NCBI GenBank assembly: GCA_023630585.1
Contig: CM042544.1
Span: 22,264,256-22,328,255 of the forward strand
Reading direction: 5' to 3'
Length of the DNA stretch: 64,000 nt
Source: Cranoglanis bouderius
Taxonomy: Eukaryota; Chordata; Actinopteri; Siluriformes; Cranoglanididae
Shown here: positions 25,287 through 38,300 of the stretch, one piece after another
Numbering within the stretch: position 1 is the stretch's first letter
Layout: each line of letters starts with the position of its first letter
Position numbers and translations under genes: made by a program
Notes under the pieces: generated by a model
Told to the model about the DNA's origin: nothing
Seen by the model: the letters and a program-made list of their open reading frames with translations, nothing else
Databases searched by the model: none

Positions 25287-28188
25287 CTCTCCATCTCGCT
25301 CTCTCTCTTTCTTCCCTGCAGGAGGAAAAGAAAGAGCACCCAGGAGGATTGTGGGTCGTTCCTGCTGCCGCCTACACTGTGTTAATGAGGTGCCTTCGGG
25401 AAGGGGTAAGACTGCTGCGCTGTCCTCAGCATGGTGTGTGTGTGTATTTTTTTTATTATTATTTTTTTTTAAGGGACTGGGGAGTGGGGGATCTGCGTGA
25501 TAATGAACCCTCTGCAGCCCCTACAGGCATTGTTTGCTAGCCGCAAGTCAAGGGTGTATGGCAGACTCAGTCATCAGTCAGCGCTGTCATACTCACACAA
25601 CGCACCTGCAGCAGCATTTTCCAGTAATGTTTCTGCTTATCACCACAACAGTGCTTAACACAGCCTGTGCTGTTTAATGGTGGAACATACTGTAGGTTTC
25701 CTTCAGCCCTGGCTGCACAGACCATGTTACAGAGCTCACTGCAGTATCCCCAAAAATCTCTCTCTCTTCCTCTCACACAGGTGCTCTCGCATATAATTCT
25801 CTGGATATTACAGATTGTTTGGTTATTGAATTATTAGCATGGGATGAGCAGAAGGAATCAAAGGAAGATAGAGGTAACAACTGCTACAGCTGGTAAAGGC
25901 TTATGAAATGAACAAATCAGGACAGAATTTGTTAGTAAAAACACACTGCAATGCTTCAGTATGAGCTAAAATTAGATAGTTATATCCTCAGTTGACGAAA
26001 ATCTCATTATTTGATTGACGTCTTCAAGTACTGGTTCAGCAGCTGCCAATTTTTTTGACTGTTAGCCTGTCAGTAGCTATCAAAGTTTGTTTGCTCTCTA
26101 GCACTTTGTATAAGTGCCCAAATTTAACCCACTACTTTGCTTTTGTTATTCTGTAGAGTTTGTAGGAGTAGCATTGCCTTTGGGTAGATATTCCTAAAGT
26201 TGTGGCATAAATGAAATGACTTTCTCATTACAGTGCTTGAGAGGCTCAAAGGTGAAACCTTTAACTCATGAAATTCTTACAGAAACTCACATTTAACACT
26301 CAGTAACAAAAAACTTAACCTGTGACTCCATGCAAAGAGAAGCATTTTTGCCAGCAAGTTTTCACAAACTGAATTGCTGCAACGCTCAAGGCTTTGCATA
26401 CGGCCATCAAATGCTTTATTGGTAGATTATTTTTAGTATTACCTCTCCTGTTTGTGCCAATGTGCATGTGTGAGGTGCTGGGGAGGAGCCCTGTTTAATA
26501 AGGTGATTTGTTTTGCTGCGTACCCGGCATGCCGTAATGAGAACATTAGCTGTGCATCTCTCTGTGCTGTGCCTTAACAGCTTGACTAACAGTATACCTG
26601 TGTTCCCATATGGGACACAGAGAGCACAGTTGCATTCCAGGACAGCTGATAAACCAGTCCAGCTCACTTCATTAATAGGCCCAAGTAATCAGCGAGCACC
26701 TTTACACTACAAGCAGGATTCTTGCTAACTCTCCTTTCCTGCTTCCTACTTATCATTTTGCGAGGGGCACGGTGGCTTAATGGTTAGCATGTTTGCCTCG
26801 CACCTCCGGGGTTGGGGGTTCGAATCCCTCCACCGCCCTGTGTGCGTGGAGTTTGCATGTTCTCCCTGTGCTTTGGGGGTTTCCTAAAGGTGCTCTGGTT
26901 TCCTCCCTCAGTCCAAAGACATGCATTTTAGGCTCATTGGCATCACTAAATTGTCCGTGTTGTGTGTGATTGTGCCCTGCGATGGGTTGGCACCCCGTCC
27001 AGAGTCCTCTGGGATAGACTTCAGGCTCCCCGCGACCCTGTGTTAGATAATCTGTACAGAAAATGGATGGATGGATATCATTTTGCTATATGGATTTAAA
27101 TAGGGCAGCGGTGGCTCAGTGGTTAGAGCTCAGGGCTACTGTAAAAGTAGGGATGCATTGAAACAGATACAAGTATTGGGTATCGTTCCGATACCATAGT
27201 CATTTACTCATACTCGTACTCATAACAATGCTCGTATACCAAAATCTGTTGAGTAAATCTAGTGTTTGTTGAACAGATGACACAAAGTGACAGCGATCTG
27301 GAAGTATTTCATTCTTGTTGATGATGGTAATTAAAGCAACGCAGACTGCTAATTGTTCTCTGTGAAAATATTAAGAAGAGGCACTACATCTTCCTACAAT
27401 ACAATCCTGCAACCCTTATGATTGTATTCTCGAGCCGAGTCGATCCAAAGTAACTAATGTAGCTAGGCTATGCACTTCATCTAAAATCAAGAATGAGCCT
27501 TTGTAGCCTAAGTACATGAACATGCATCTGTGCACTTTCCATGAGCACTGTGTGAACCAGGGAAGCATAAACATTGCTAAATAAAATGTTCCGTGACTTC
27601 CCTGATTGATCAATACTAAGTATGTTGCTCAATTCTATATGGGTATTGCAGAGTACCAAAAACATTTTCAAAAATGTTTCTTGTTTTCATACTCAGTCTG
27701 AAACATGGTGTTGATGCATTCTTAGATAACAGTGTCTGTCAAATTAGTAAATGTATTGGTGTTAGTTTGCATTGGTGTCAAAAGCAGATCCTAAAGTACC
27801 TAGTCTTGTACATTTTGTTCCCGCTGTAACACACCCACTGTTAATTATCTGATAAACAGTTGGTGCATTACAGCAGTGTTGGAGCAGGAAAAAAACAACA
27901 AAACCTGCAGGGTAGGGAGACTCCAGGATGAGGCTTGCGAAACATTGTTGTACAGTGTGTTAGGACTTTAAGAGAAATGGAGAGAGAAGAATTGAACGAT
28001 GAGACAGGCCTAGAAATGTGAGATTACTTTATAAATGTGTATTTTTTTTTTTTTTTTTGTAGGTATGGAAGAAGGTTGATATAGACAGTAATTGTGATGC
28101 CTGTTAAAGGACCTCTCGTTTTTAGAGGTGGATTAGCTCAGGGTAAAAAAAGAGGTTTCAGAGAAATTCAGTACGATAGAGTAAGTGT

Positions 28189-28232
<44 letters not shown>

Positions 28233-28384
28233 ACAGTGTGTTTGAGGCTGGGAAGAGAAAGAGAGACTTGTCCAGGTACACTGTGTTGTGAAAAAAAAAA
28301 AAAAAAGATTGCTCAATCCACAGTGAATGTTCTTAATTTAGAGTGAGAAGGAGACTACCATGTAGAATATATTCCAGGTCAGCT

Positions 28385-28433
<49 letters not shown>

Positions 28434-29231
28434 GGCACACATGATGAAAGGTCTATATGCACTCATCTCTTAAGTGGCATGTATTAGAGCCCAAGGCTGA
28501 AACCAGGCATCACAGTATTTCTCCATTAAATATTTATAACACACCCACTCACACCAACAGTGTGAATATTCCATCTCCTGCTATCAGGCCTCTATGATAT
28601 GATACCCCTACATTGTGCTGACCCTGGTATGACTCTGTATAATTATCAGTTCTGGGCTGTGGTACAGACCAGTCTATCTGTGTTTCTCATTTGCTGTGTC
28701 ATGTCATGCTATGGCACAAGCATCTTCACATGTTTAATGAAGAGATGCTGCTAAATCAGTCATGAGCAGTGCAGTATATACAGCATTAGGGTGCACAACC
28801 TGTACTTTCTAATTTCTGATTATGCAGATGACTAGATCCTGTGTTTATAGCGTACTACACTTGCTTTAATTCATTTCAAATCGTATGTAGGTTAAATGAC
28901 TATAATTTCATTTAATGTAGAGGGGTTTTTTTTGTTTGTTTGTTTGTTTGTTTTTTTTAAAATCTGTGCATATGCCATCTCATGTCTGTTACAGGCATCT
29001 GAGTGTGATGCTTTGAGGCCACATTAGTGCTAATGAAAGTGTGTTTGGTTGTGTGATTGGCTGTGAGGGAGGATTAATGGAGTCGAGAGAGAGACTAGGG
29101 CAGATGAAACATTGAGAGTAGTGTAATGAAAGCACTAGCTGGCGAGCCTGATTTACATAGCTTTTTATTTAGGCCAGGTGTGCTGCTCCTTCAGATGGAC
29201 ACAATTGCAGTCTCTGTCTCTCGCTCTTTGT

Positions 29232-29283
<52 letters not shown>

Positions 29284-32200
29284 CACTCCCTCTCTCTCTC
29301 CCTCTCTGCTCTCCCTCTTTGACACCTAGCACACAAACACACACTCTATATAGACCCACTCTAATGGATTTAGTTATTCTGATTAATTTTGTGTTCCCAC
29401 ACACATACATACACAAAAGTGTCATGAATAATACAGAGGTTTCAAATGGACCTGCTGCTGAAACAAATCTTGAGATAAACAATTCAGTCCATACAGGATT
29501 CTGCAGAGTTGTTTTTTTTTGTGATTGTTCCAGCCAAAAATGCTTGATTTTGCTGTGGCTTTTTTTTTTTTTTTCTTCAAAATTTGCGATGCACTTTGTG
29601 GAGTTTTTTTGTGCTTTTTGCAGAAAACTACTTGAATTAGCAAACTTGCAGTTGTGTGAAATTGTTTGCACGGTCTTTCGCAGTGATGTTTGTTGGTAAA
29701 TGAGACCTTTTAGCTGTACTCATGTTGGACGCACGTGAATCAAAGAGGGCTTTGGCTGAATGTGCTGTGTGATGACGTCACAACGCGTCTTGGCCCAAAT
29801 AATGCGATAATATTGAAAAATTGCAACTGAACTATTAACTGCATACTTCATTAATAATTCCTATACAGTATGTATACTGAATCTTTTAAAATAATGAGAT
29901 TTCTCATTGACAAGTGATAAATAATGGCGTATTAGCCACAAATGGCATTCTGTTGCTCAATGTGTTTGATAATAACCTAGCCTTTATTTTCTGTAATTTG
30001 TAGCACGACCTGAGTTTGCGTGGAATCGTTGTGTTGGAAATAATTGCAGGGTGCCAACAGCTAGATAGGTATGAACAACTGGTGAAATACCCACGGCTAA
30101 AGGGTTGATAGAGTGTTCCTCAAATACAGTTTTGAAAGCCAAGTATTTTCTATATTGAATGATAAAATGATTGATATGGCAGTTCTACAAAAATGTCATC
30201 AGACAATAGAAAAAAATTACCTTTACTTTTACTTTTATTATTAATTTATTCAGTCATCTAGTAACCACTTTATCCTGGTCAGGGTCGCAGTGTATCTAGA
30301 GCCTGTCCCGGGAACATGAGGCAAAAGAGTTCACCCTGCATGGCACGCCAGTCCATCACACACTTATTCACATCTATGGACAATGTAATGTAGTCAATCC
30401 ACTTGCATGTTTTTGAGAAACTGGAGGTTTTGGAAACTAGAGAACCCATGTGAACATGTGGAGAACATGCGAAGCTCCACACCCTGAAACAAAACAGTCA
30501 AACACATCATCTTCTTCGCTCTTTCCCTGATAAACAAAAGCAAGTAACAGAAACTCCATTGTTGGTTAACTAGGATTTCCATGTATGCTCAGCAGTGTGT
30601 ATAATGTAGATAACAGACTCCTTATATTTATGATCTTACCCTATGAGAGCACAAATTGTAGTGCAGAATATTCCTGTGCAGGTTGCCAGGCTGCATCTGC
30701 CAGTTGTGAAATTAATGAAGCAGCTTATTTTCCTAGAGACACATTAAAAATAATACAAGCCGTAGAATAACAGGTAATTTTGCAACAGTTAACCTGCACA
30801 CCTTCACTTCCTATATGTAAGGAATAAGACATGAGTAGGTGTACTCCTTAGAAATAAGAAAATAATCAGTGGTAGGTTGTCTGATGCGACATGTTACCAC
30901 CTAATTATTTTCCTATAATAGTTTATAGTTACATTTAATGTTCAAGGTTATAAAGCTAGAGACCTTAGCTACCTAATTAACATTGAAGCACTTTACCAAT
31001 GATCAGCTCTCAATGTTACTGTATATATCATTTTAGGTAATGTTACATACTAGAAGCATTTTGACATTTTAAACTCACTACTTGGTGTCTTAACATCGAT
31101 AACTACAGAAGTTAGCTAGCAGCTATTTCTAGAAGCCAGCTAGGAGACTTTTAATAATTTAAAGTTATGTTTGTAGATATTGGGGAATAAAATAAAGAGT
31201 CCCTTGTTCACTCCCAGTTGCTGCTGGTTATAGCTTGTGCTTGGCGTGACGCTTGAGAATTGACTTCTTATTGAAGCGCATCACTTTTTACTGGAAATCA
31301 CTAAAGCTGTCCTGAGTGAAACAAGCACTGCTGATCCCTGTTCAATCTAAAGTTTCAGGCATTATGAGATTTTATGAATAAACTTCTGCACTGGATCTTT
31401 TAACGGATAATGTAAAGGTGCTGGAGTCTATTATTTTGTTAAGCTTAGCTTGGAAATGGAAATGGTTCATAAACTATTGTGTCATTTACATATTCTACTT
31501 TTGCATGTTGACTCTGTTAGACTCTTATATTTTATGATGCATGAATACAGGTACCATTGTCACCTCACAACTCCAGGGTCAGTGTGCCTTGTGATGAACT
31601 GGTGTCCCACCCAGGGTGTATTCCCACCTCATGCCCAGTGTTCCTGGGATAGGCTCCTAAATCTACCATGACCCTGATCAGGATAAAGGGCTTATTGAAG
31701 ATGAATGAATTAATGAATGAATGAAACAGATAGCTGCAAAAAGACACTACAGCCGTGGCCAAAAGTTTTGAGAATGACACAAATATTAATTTTTACAAAG
31801 TCTGCTGCCTCAGTTTTTATGATGGCAATTTGCATATACTCCAGAATGTTATGAAGAGTGATCAGATGAATTGCAATTAATTTCAAAGTCCCTCTTTGCC
31901 ATGAAAATGAACTTAATCCCAAAAAAACATGTCCACTGCATTTCAGCCCTTCCACAAAAGGACCAGCTGATATCATGTCAGTGATTCTCTCGTTAACACA
32001 GGTGAGAGTGTTAATGAGGACAAGGCTGGAGATCACTCTGTCATGCTGATTGAGTTAGAATAACAGACTGGAAGCTTTAAAAGGAGGGTGGTGCTTGAAA
32101 TTATTGTTCTTCCTCTGTTAACTATGGTTACCTGCAAGGAAACACGTGCAGCCATCATTGCTTTGCACAAAAAGGGATTCACAGGCAAGGATATTGCTGC

Positions 32201-33465
32201 TAGTAAGATTGCACCTAAATCAACCATTTATCGGATCATCAAGACCTTCAAGGAGAGAGGTTCAACTGTTGTGAAGAAGGCTTCAGGGCGCCCAAGAAAG
32301 TGCAGCAAGCGCCAGGACCGTCTCCTAAAGTTGATTCAGCTGCGGGATCGGAGCACCACCAGTGCAGAGCTTGCTCAGGAATGGCAGCAGGCAGGTGTGA
32401 GTGCGTCTGCATGCACAGTAAGGCGAAGACTTTTGGAGGATGGCCTGGTGTCAAGAAGGGCAGCAAAGAAGCCACTTCTCTCCAGGAAAAACATCAGGGA
32501 CAGACTGCTATTCTGCAAAAAGTACAGGGATTGGACTGCTGAGGACTGGGGTAATGTCATTTTCTCTGATGAATTCCCTTTCCGATTGTTTGGGGCATCT
32601 GGAAAAAAGCTTGTCCGGAGAAGAAAAGGTGAGCGCTACCATCAGTCCTGTGTCATGCCAACAGTAAAGCATCCTGAGACCACTCATGTGTGGGGTTGCT
32701 TCTCAGCCAAGGGAGTGGGCTCACTCACAATTTTGCCTAAGAACACAGTCATGAATAAAGAATGGTACAAAAACATCCTCAGAGAGCAACTTCTCCCAAC
32801 CATCCAAGAACAGTTTGGTGACGAACAATGCCTTTTCCAGCATGATGGGGCACCTTGCCACAAGGCAAAAGTGATAACGAAGTGGCTCGGGGAACAAAAC
32901 ATCGACATTTTGGGTCCATGGCCAGGAAACTCCCCAGACCTTAATCCCACTGAGAATTTGTGGTCAATCCTCAAGAGGCGGGTGGACAAACAAAAACCCA
33001 CAAACTCTGACAAACTCCAAGCATTGATTATGCAAGAATGGGCTGCCATCAGTCAGAAGTTGATTGACAGCATGCCAGGGCGAATTGCAGAGGTCTTGAA
33101 AAAGAAGGGTCAACATCGCAAATATTGACTCTTTGCATAAACTTCATGTAATTGTCAATAAAAGCCATTGACACTTATGAAATGCTTGTGATTATACTTC
33201 AGTAACAGTAACATCTGACAAAAAGATCTAAAAACACTGAAGCAGTAGACTTTGTGAAAATTAATATTTGTGTCATTCTCAAAACTTTTGGCCACGGCTG
33301 TACACTAACAGTTACCACACTTTGAACAATCTACTCAGTCAAATTAATTCCCCAGAAGCGATACAATCATCTTTTAAAGATTTCAACTTGTGATATTACT
33401 CTAAATAAAAATAATTCAATGTGAGGCTTATTCATCATGGGCTGGCAATAAATTATTGCATTGTG

Positions 33466-33555
<90 letters not shown>

Positions 33556-33717
33556 GAGTCAAAATAATTAAAACCTCACATAACAGACCTTCAGCTGTGG
33601 GGTAACACACAGGAATGCTGATTCTGTAGATATGAATTTCAGGGGGAGATACATAATTCTGGTAAACTTTGGCTTGAACATGGCCCTGGGCTAAAGTAGA
33701 GCTGGAATGCTGAGAAG

Positions 33718-33760
<43 letters not shown>

Positions 33761-35268
33761 AGGGAGAGGGAGAGGGAGAGGGAAGGGGAGAGAGCTACAG
33801 AGGAAGTACCCTAGAGAATAGCTGTCCTCATCTTTTTTTCTCTTAATGTGTACTATGTAACCCCAAACTCTGACACTGTATAGATTTGGGCTGTGCACTC
33901 ACATGGGAGGTAGTGTATAAATAAACATATAGGCGACTCTCTATAGTGGTATAGTGCTCATGCTGTGTATGAGAAATGGCTTTTTGCTTGCTTTTCATGC
34001 TATATATTTATATTTATCCAGAGGACAGGACTTAAGCAGCAAGTAGAACTGAGTGTTGTTCATGATTTTTTAAATTTTTTAATGAATAATTGGCTTTTGT
34101 GCCCTAATAAATCTTATATGATCAGAGGAAAGCTTTGAATGAATTGTCTTGAGGCAACATTATTTTTGAAGGGTTGTGGCATTTGGGTTGGAGTCTATGA
34201 GACAACCTGAACGGCGGGTCATGCTATAGAATTCTCCATTACTCCACTGAGAGGATCCTTAAAGCACCTCATGTAGGCCGTAGTACAAAGGCATGCATGC
34301 TGCTGATGTACCACTGTATGCCCGGACCTGCCTCAGAATACAGTTTGTTATGGAGGAACCTTGCATTTAAGAGTGGAATTTTATTTTCTCTAGGTCCCAC
34401 GTTTTTCTGAAAAGGCAGATGTACCAAGAAAAAAGTGCCTGCTCCACATCCATGTTCCAAACTTGCCCTCCAGCAGGCTGTCAATCATTTTCTCTGCGCT
34501 CCTCCTCAGCTTCAGCTCTAAAGTACCACAATAACCTCTCCACAGAAACACCGAGTGGGCCAGAGTTAAAGCAGCAACTCTGGATGCAGCTTTCGTAGAC
34601 CGTCTTTGCCCTTAACACATAAGTATTGCATTCGTGTGTTCTACTATACATGTGTGTTTTCAGTGCTCTGATGGGCCACATTTATAAACTGACCTGAACC
34701 TAGTCTTTCCACTGAGACAAGATTTGCTGGTGTTATTGCAACGAAACCAGGCCGATTGCGTCGGAATAATGCACAGAATAACTGCGCCTCAAAGATATTC
34801 CCACATTGTGGTATTTTCCTTTTTCCATGTGCTTGCTGCTTGTTGAATGCTGTTAAATCTTTAATTTCCACTCATTTCAGCCATGGAGAGATATGCTCAA
34901 GGACACAAGGCTTAGAGACAAATACCAGCAGAAATAAGTTTTTATTTGCTGGCCTTGGCTTTGCTTAGAAAAGTTCAGGAATTTATTCACTGAGAGCTGA
35001 TGTTTTTGAGGGAGTATATTTCAATGATGTAATTGCATGAAACCTGGAAGCTGCTATATCTGCTGCTTTTATATTTACATATTACAGTAGAGAGGAATGA
35101 AATCCTACATATTTGAATGGAATACTTTCTGTTTAGTTTTATTTTAGCTTATGTTAGAAAAGTGAGCCTATTGTTACCCTCAGATGCAACAACTGTTAGT
35201 CTTCTTAATCATGATAGTGTGTAGAATTAATGTAGTAGTGTTTTTTTTTTTTTTTTTTTATGAATCAT

Positions 35269-35304
<36 letters not shown>

Positions 35305-38300
35305 TAGGTTGTACTAATGGTAATGTTATACCTGATGAAGTAGCATTTAATAAGATAATTTATAAAGTTTATAACATTTCATACAGGAGGAACTGGTGGT
35401 GAATCACATGGCAGCAAAAATCATTGAGAATGTATGTAGCAGACAGTCTCGGTGTGCTCAGGGCTTTATCACAGCAGAAGTGGGACCTACCCTCTGGTAT
35501 CTGTTCACTCACTCGACTCTGGATGCACTGCGGGTCAGTGCTATGTCAGTAAGTAACACACTTTTAAGTTTCTCTCAATCCACATCACTTTATAGAGTAA
35601 TTTTGGGGAGATTCTCAGGTTAGTGATTCAGATCTATGATGGCCCACTTTCATTACCAAGAGTGTTACTGTTTCCCCCGCACTCAAGGCTCTGTGTAGGA
35701 TAACCCGTCACTCAACAGCAGCATTCCAGAGTGTTATTGACAAGGTTGGATTACCCAGCATCCTCAGCTGCTTGGTGTCAGGAATCAGCCGTGTGCAACA
35801 GCACATTCTCACCATGTTCGCCGCCATGTTGGCATCCGGAGCACACTTACACAGACTAATACAGGACAGAGTATGTATACACGCACACACACGTACACAC
35901 AAATACACTTTAAATGCTTCTGATTTTAACTAGTACTTATAATATTAATTAAACTGCAAGGAGAATGTGTTTATTAGCATCCAGAGTTACACATTGCCAA
36001 GAAAACTGAAAACAGGATTCATGTCAACTAAACAAAACAGTGAAAAACTGTTTGATTGTCACTCCACAGGGCCCTTCAGTTTTGCCCAACTGTTCTGACA
36101 AACCCATTTTTAAATTAAAACAAGTGCATATTAATTGGGTTTCGGCTTCTCATAAGCATGATGCTGTCATTGCTGTCATGTTATTATGCCATATAAATTC
36201 AATGTACTTACTCAAAGGAAACTGAGGCTGCTGCTTGGCAAATGATGCACATTAATATTGCATGTGTTACGTATTTGCAACAGCAACATAAATTGTGTTA
36301 ATATTACATTGTCATATTCTGTGAGGTTTTGATTTTTGATTGGGAATATTTACACTTTGCACATTGCATTTTAAATTCCATTGATGACTATTGGCTGTGT
36401 TGTTGCACTGGAAATCTGAGAGCCAGGAAAATGAAACCTCTGTGGGGAAAATTTTAGTGAACGGACTAGCATTGCCCTGTATTGACAGTGAAACAGAAAC
36501 TTACCTATTCTGTCCAGAAGATCTCCGACAGCCATAGTCTTGACACGGATTGCTGAGGCTTCTCCTTTATATATTTATTTATTATTATTTATTAATAACT
36601 TTTTTGTTGTAGTCAGCTTTGCTGAGCACCTTAGTGCAATGAGTGCTCAACTCACTTGCAACCATGAAGATTTCTGTAGTGTACCACTGACAATGAATTG
36701 GAATTTGAAGTATGTAAAAGAGCATTTTATAAACAAACGTCAAACTGATCACACACTGAATCCACAACTGTCATAGGTTAGTACTTACTTTGCAAGTGCA
36801 ATGGTTATTTAGTATAATTAGTACAAGTGTTTTGCAGTGGGTACTAAGTGCAATTTGGTATTTCAGAAACGACCAAAAACTAATATCCTTACAGAGCACA
36901 GAATATACGAAGCTGTTTCGGGGGTAAAATTACAAATCCACCTTTAATTTTTAATAGAATTAACTTTATAATGGTTTTACTCAATAGAAGCTTGCAATGC
37001 AAACAAAATAATCCCAAAAAGTGAAAGCCCCACATTTCTACTGGCTGTTGCATATCAATGTGTCCCTCACTTTCTCAGACAGCTAATTGGCCATTAGCAC
37101 TGATACAGTTTCTGCTTGGCTAGTCTGGTAAATGAATGTTATCCACCACAACTGGATGCAGATATGAATAAAATCTTTTTCTCCCTTATCTTCTCTGGGC
37201 ATATATGCACATGATATTATTAAATTGATCTTGAGCTTTCTGAAATAATATTGGTTGCTAGTTCCTCTTTACTCTATTAATTATATTTAAAAAAAACAGT
37301 GACAATTGAGATTTTTAGTGGTTAGGGCATCATACCTTTAAAAAGTGGGAGAATTCATCGGCAGTTTCATATTCTGGTGTTCCACTTGACAGTGCTACTA
37401 GACCTGAAAATGGAGGCACTTTTACATATTCTTCAAATTGATTCATATGCGATTGGTCCTTATTTATCAAAGTAGAAACAAGCACAAATTTGAGACCATG
37501 GAAAAAAAAAAATCTGCATCTGATTCATGAACCCGTCGCACAACAGAGCAAATGATTACTCCGCTTCAACAACAAGCTGCCACCCACAAGCCCCCCCTTA
37601 ACCTCATACATCTAAACCTCACCTGCAGGATTTGACAATACTCTATACTCTATTTATAGCTAGGGTTTTATTCATTTGGAATATGAATAGCCCAGGTCAG
37701 GTTTAACTGAATTCTCATTAATGTGCATAATTTTGCCACCATGCACCTTCAGCTTCCTAATAAACAAATTCTTATATCATAATTTGTGAGCATCTTCAAA
37801 CAGCTGGCCTACCCAAGACTCCACATCCAGGTTAGAGCTTTACAAGCCAAAATAATAATTATATGCAAATATAAATTTAAAAAAAAATCTATGTATGGAG
37901 GAAAAGACTGAAGCTTTTAATCCAAAGAATAAAAGAAGAATTCCAAACTGTGAAACATGGGGGTGGCAGCATCATGTTGTGGGGGGTGTTTTGCTGAAAA
38001 ATGGACTTTCCAGGTTTCAGCTGGGTCTTCCAGCAGGACCCCAAGGGCCTCCAAAGTTATAAGAAAATGGCTAGAGACAACAAAGTGAAACTATTGGAGT
38101 ATGGTGACCCACTGAAAATCAGATATAGAAATAAAAGCTGAAATAAATCTGTCTCTTAGATATTATTTTGAAAATACATTGTATGGAAATGTAGAAACAG
38201 GAGAGGAAGGACAGGTACTGTATGGTACTGTACTGTACTGGAAATGTATAGTAACATGAATTGTATGAAAAATTGAGTTAGCTTAGGTTTAGGTAAACAT

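Noticed and set aside
25127..25540. Frames crossing the (CT)n before exon 18
   Set aside because: The plus frame covers exon 18 in part, but its N-terminal half is translated microsatellite; only 25322-25405 is coding.
26762..26840. tRNA-like sequence as a functional tRNA gene
   Set aside because: Boxes A and B are present, but it continues into a SINE body and tail and lacks a clover-leaf acceptor stem.
29165..29699. Long open frames on both strands around a (CT)n tract (168 and 173 aa)
   Set aside because: They exist because the dinucleotide repeat has no stops in these frames; the rest shows no domain.
29773..29780. CRE (TGACGTCA) as evidence of a promoter
   Set aside because: Single motif in what looks like a decayed interspersed repeat, far from any first exon.
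32248..33049. Alternative frames overlapping the intact transposase
   Set aside because: Shadows of the DD35E transposase in other frames; composition and motifs support only the plus frame from 32124.
33428..33898. 156-aa minus frame
   Set aside because: Made of (AT)n, (GT)n and GGGAGA repeats translated as IYIY, THTH and PLPLPL; not protein-coding.
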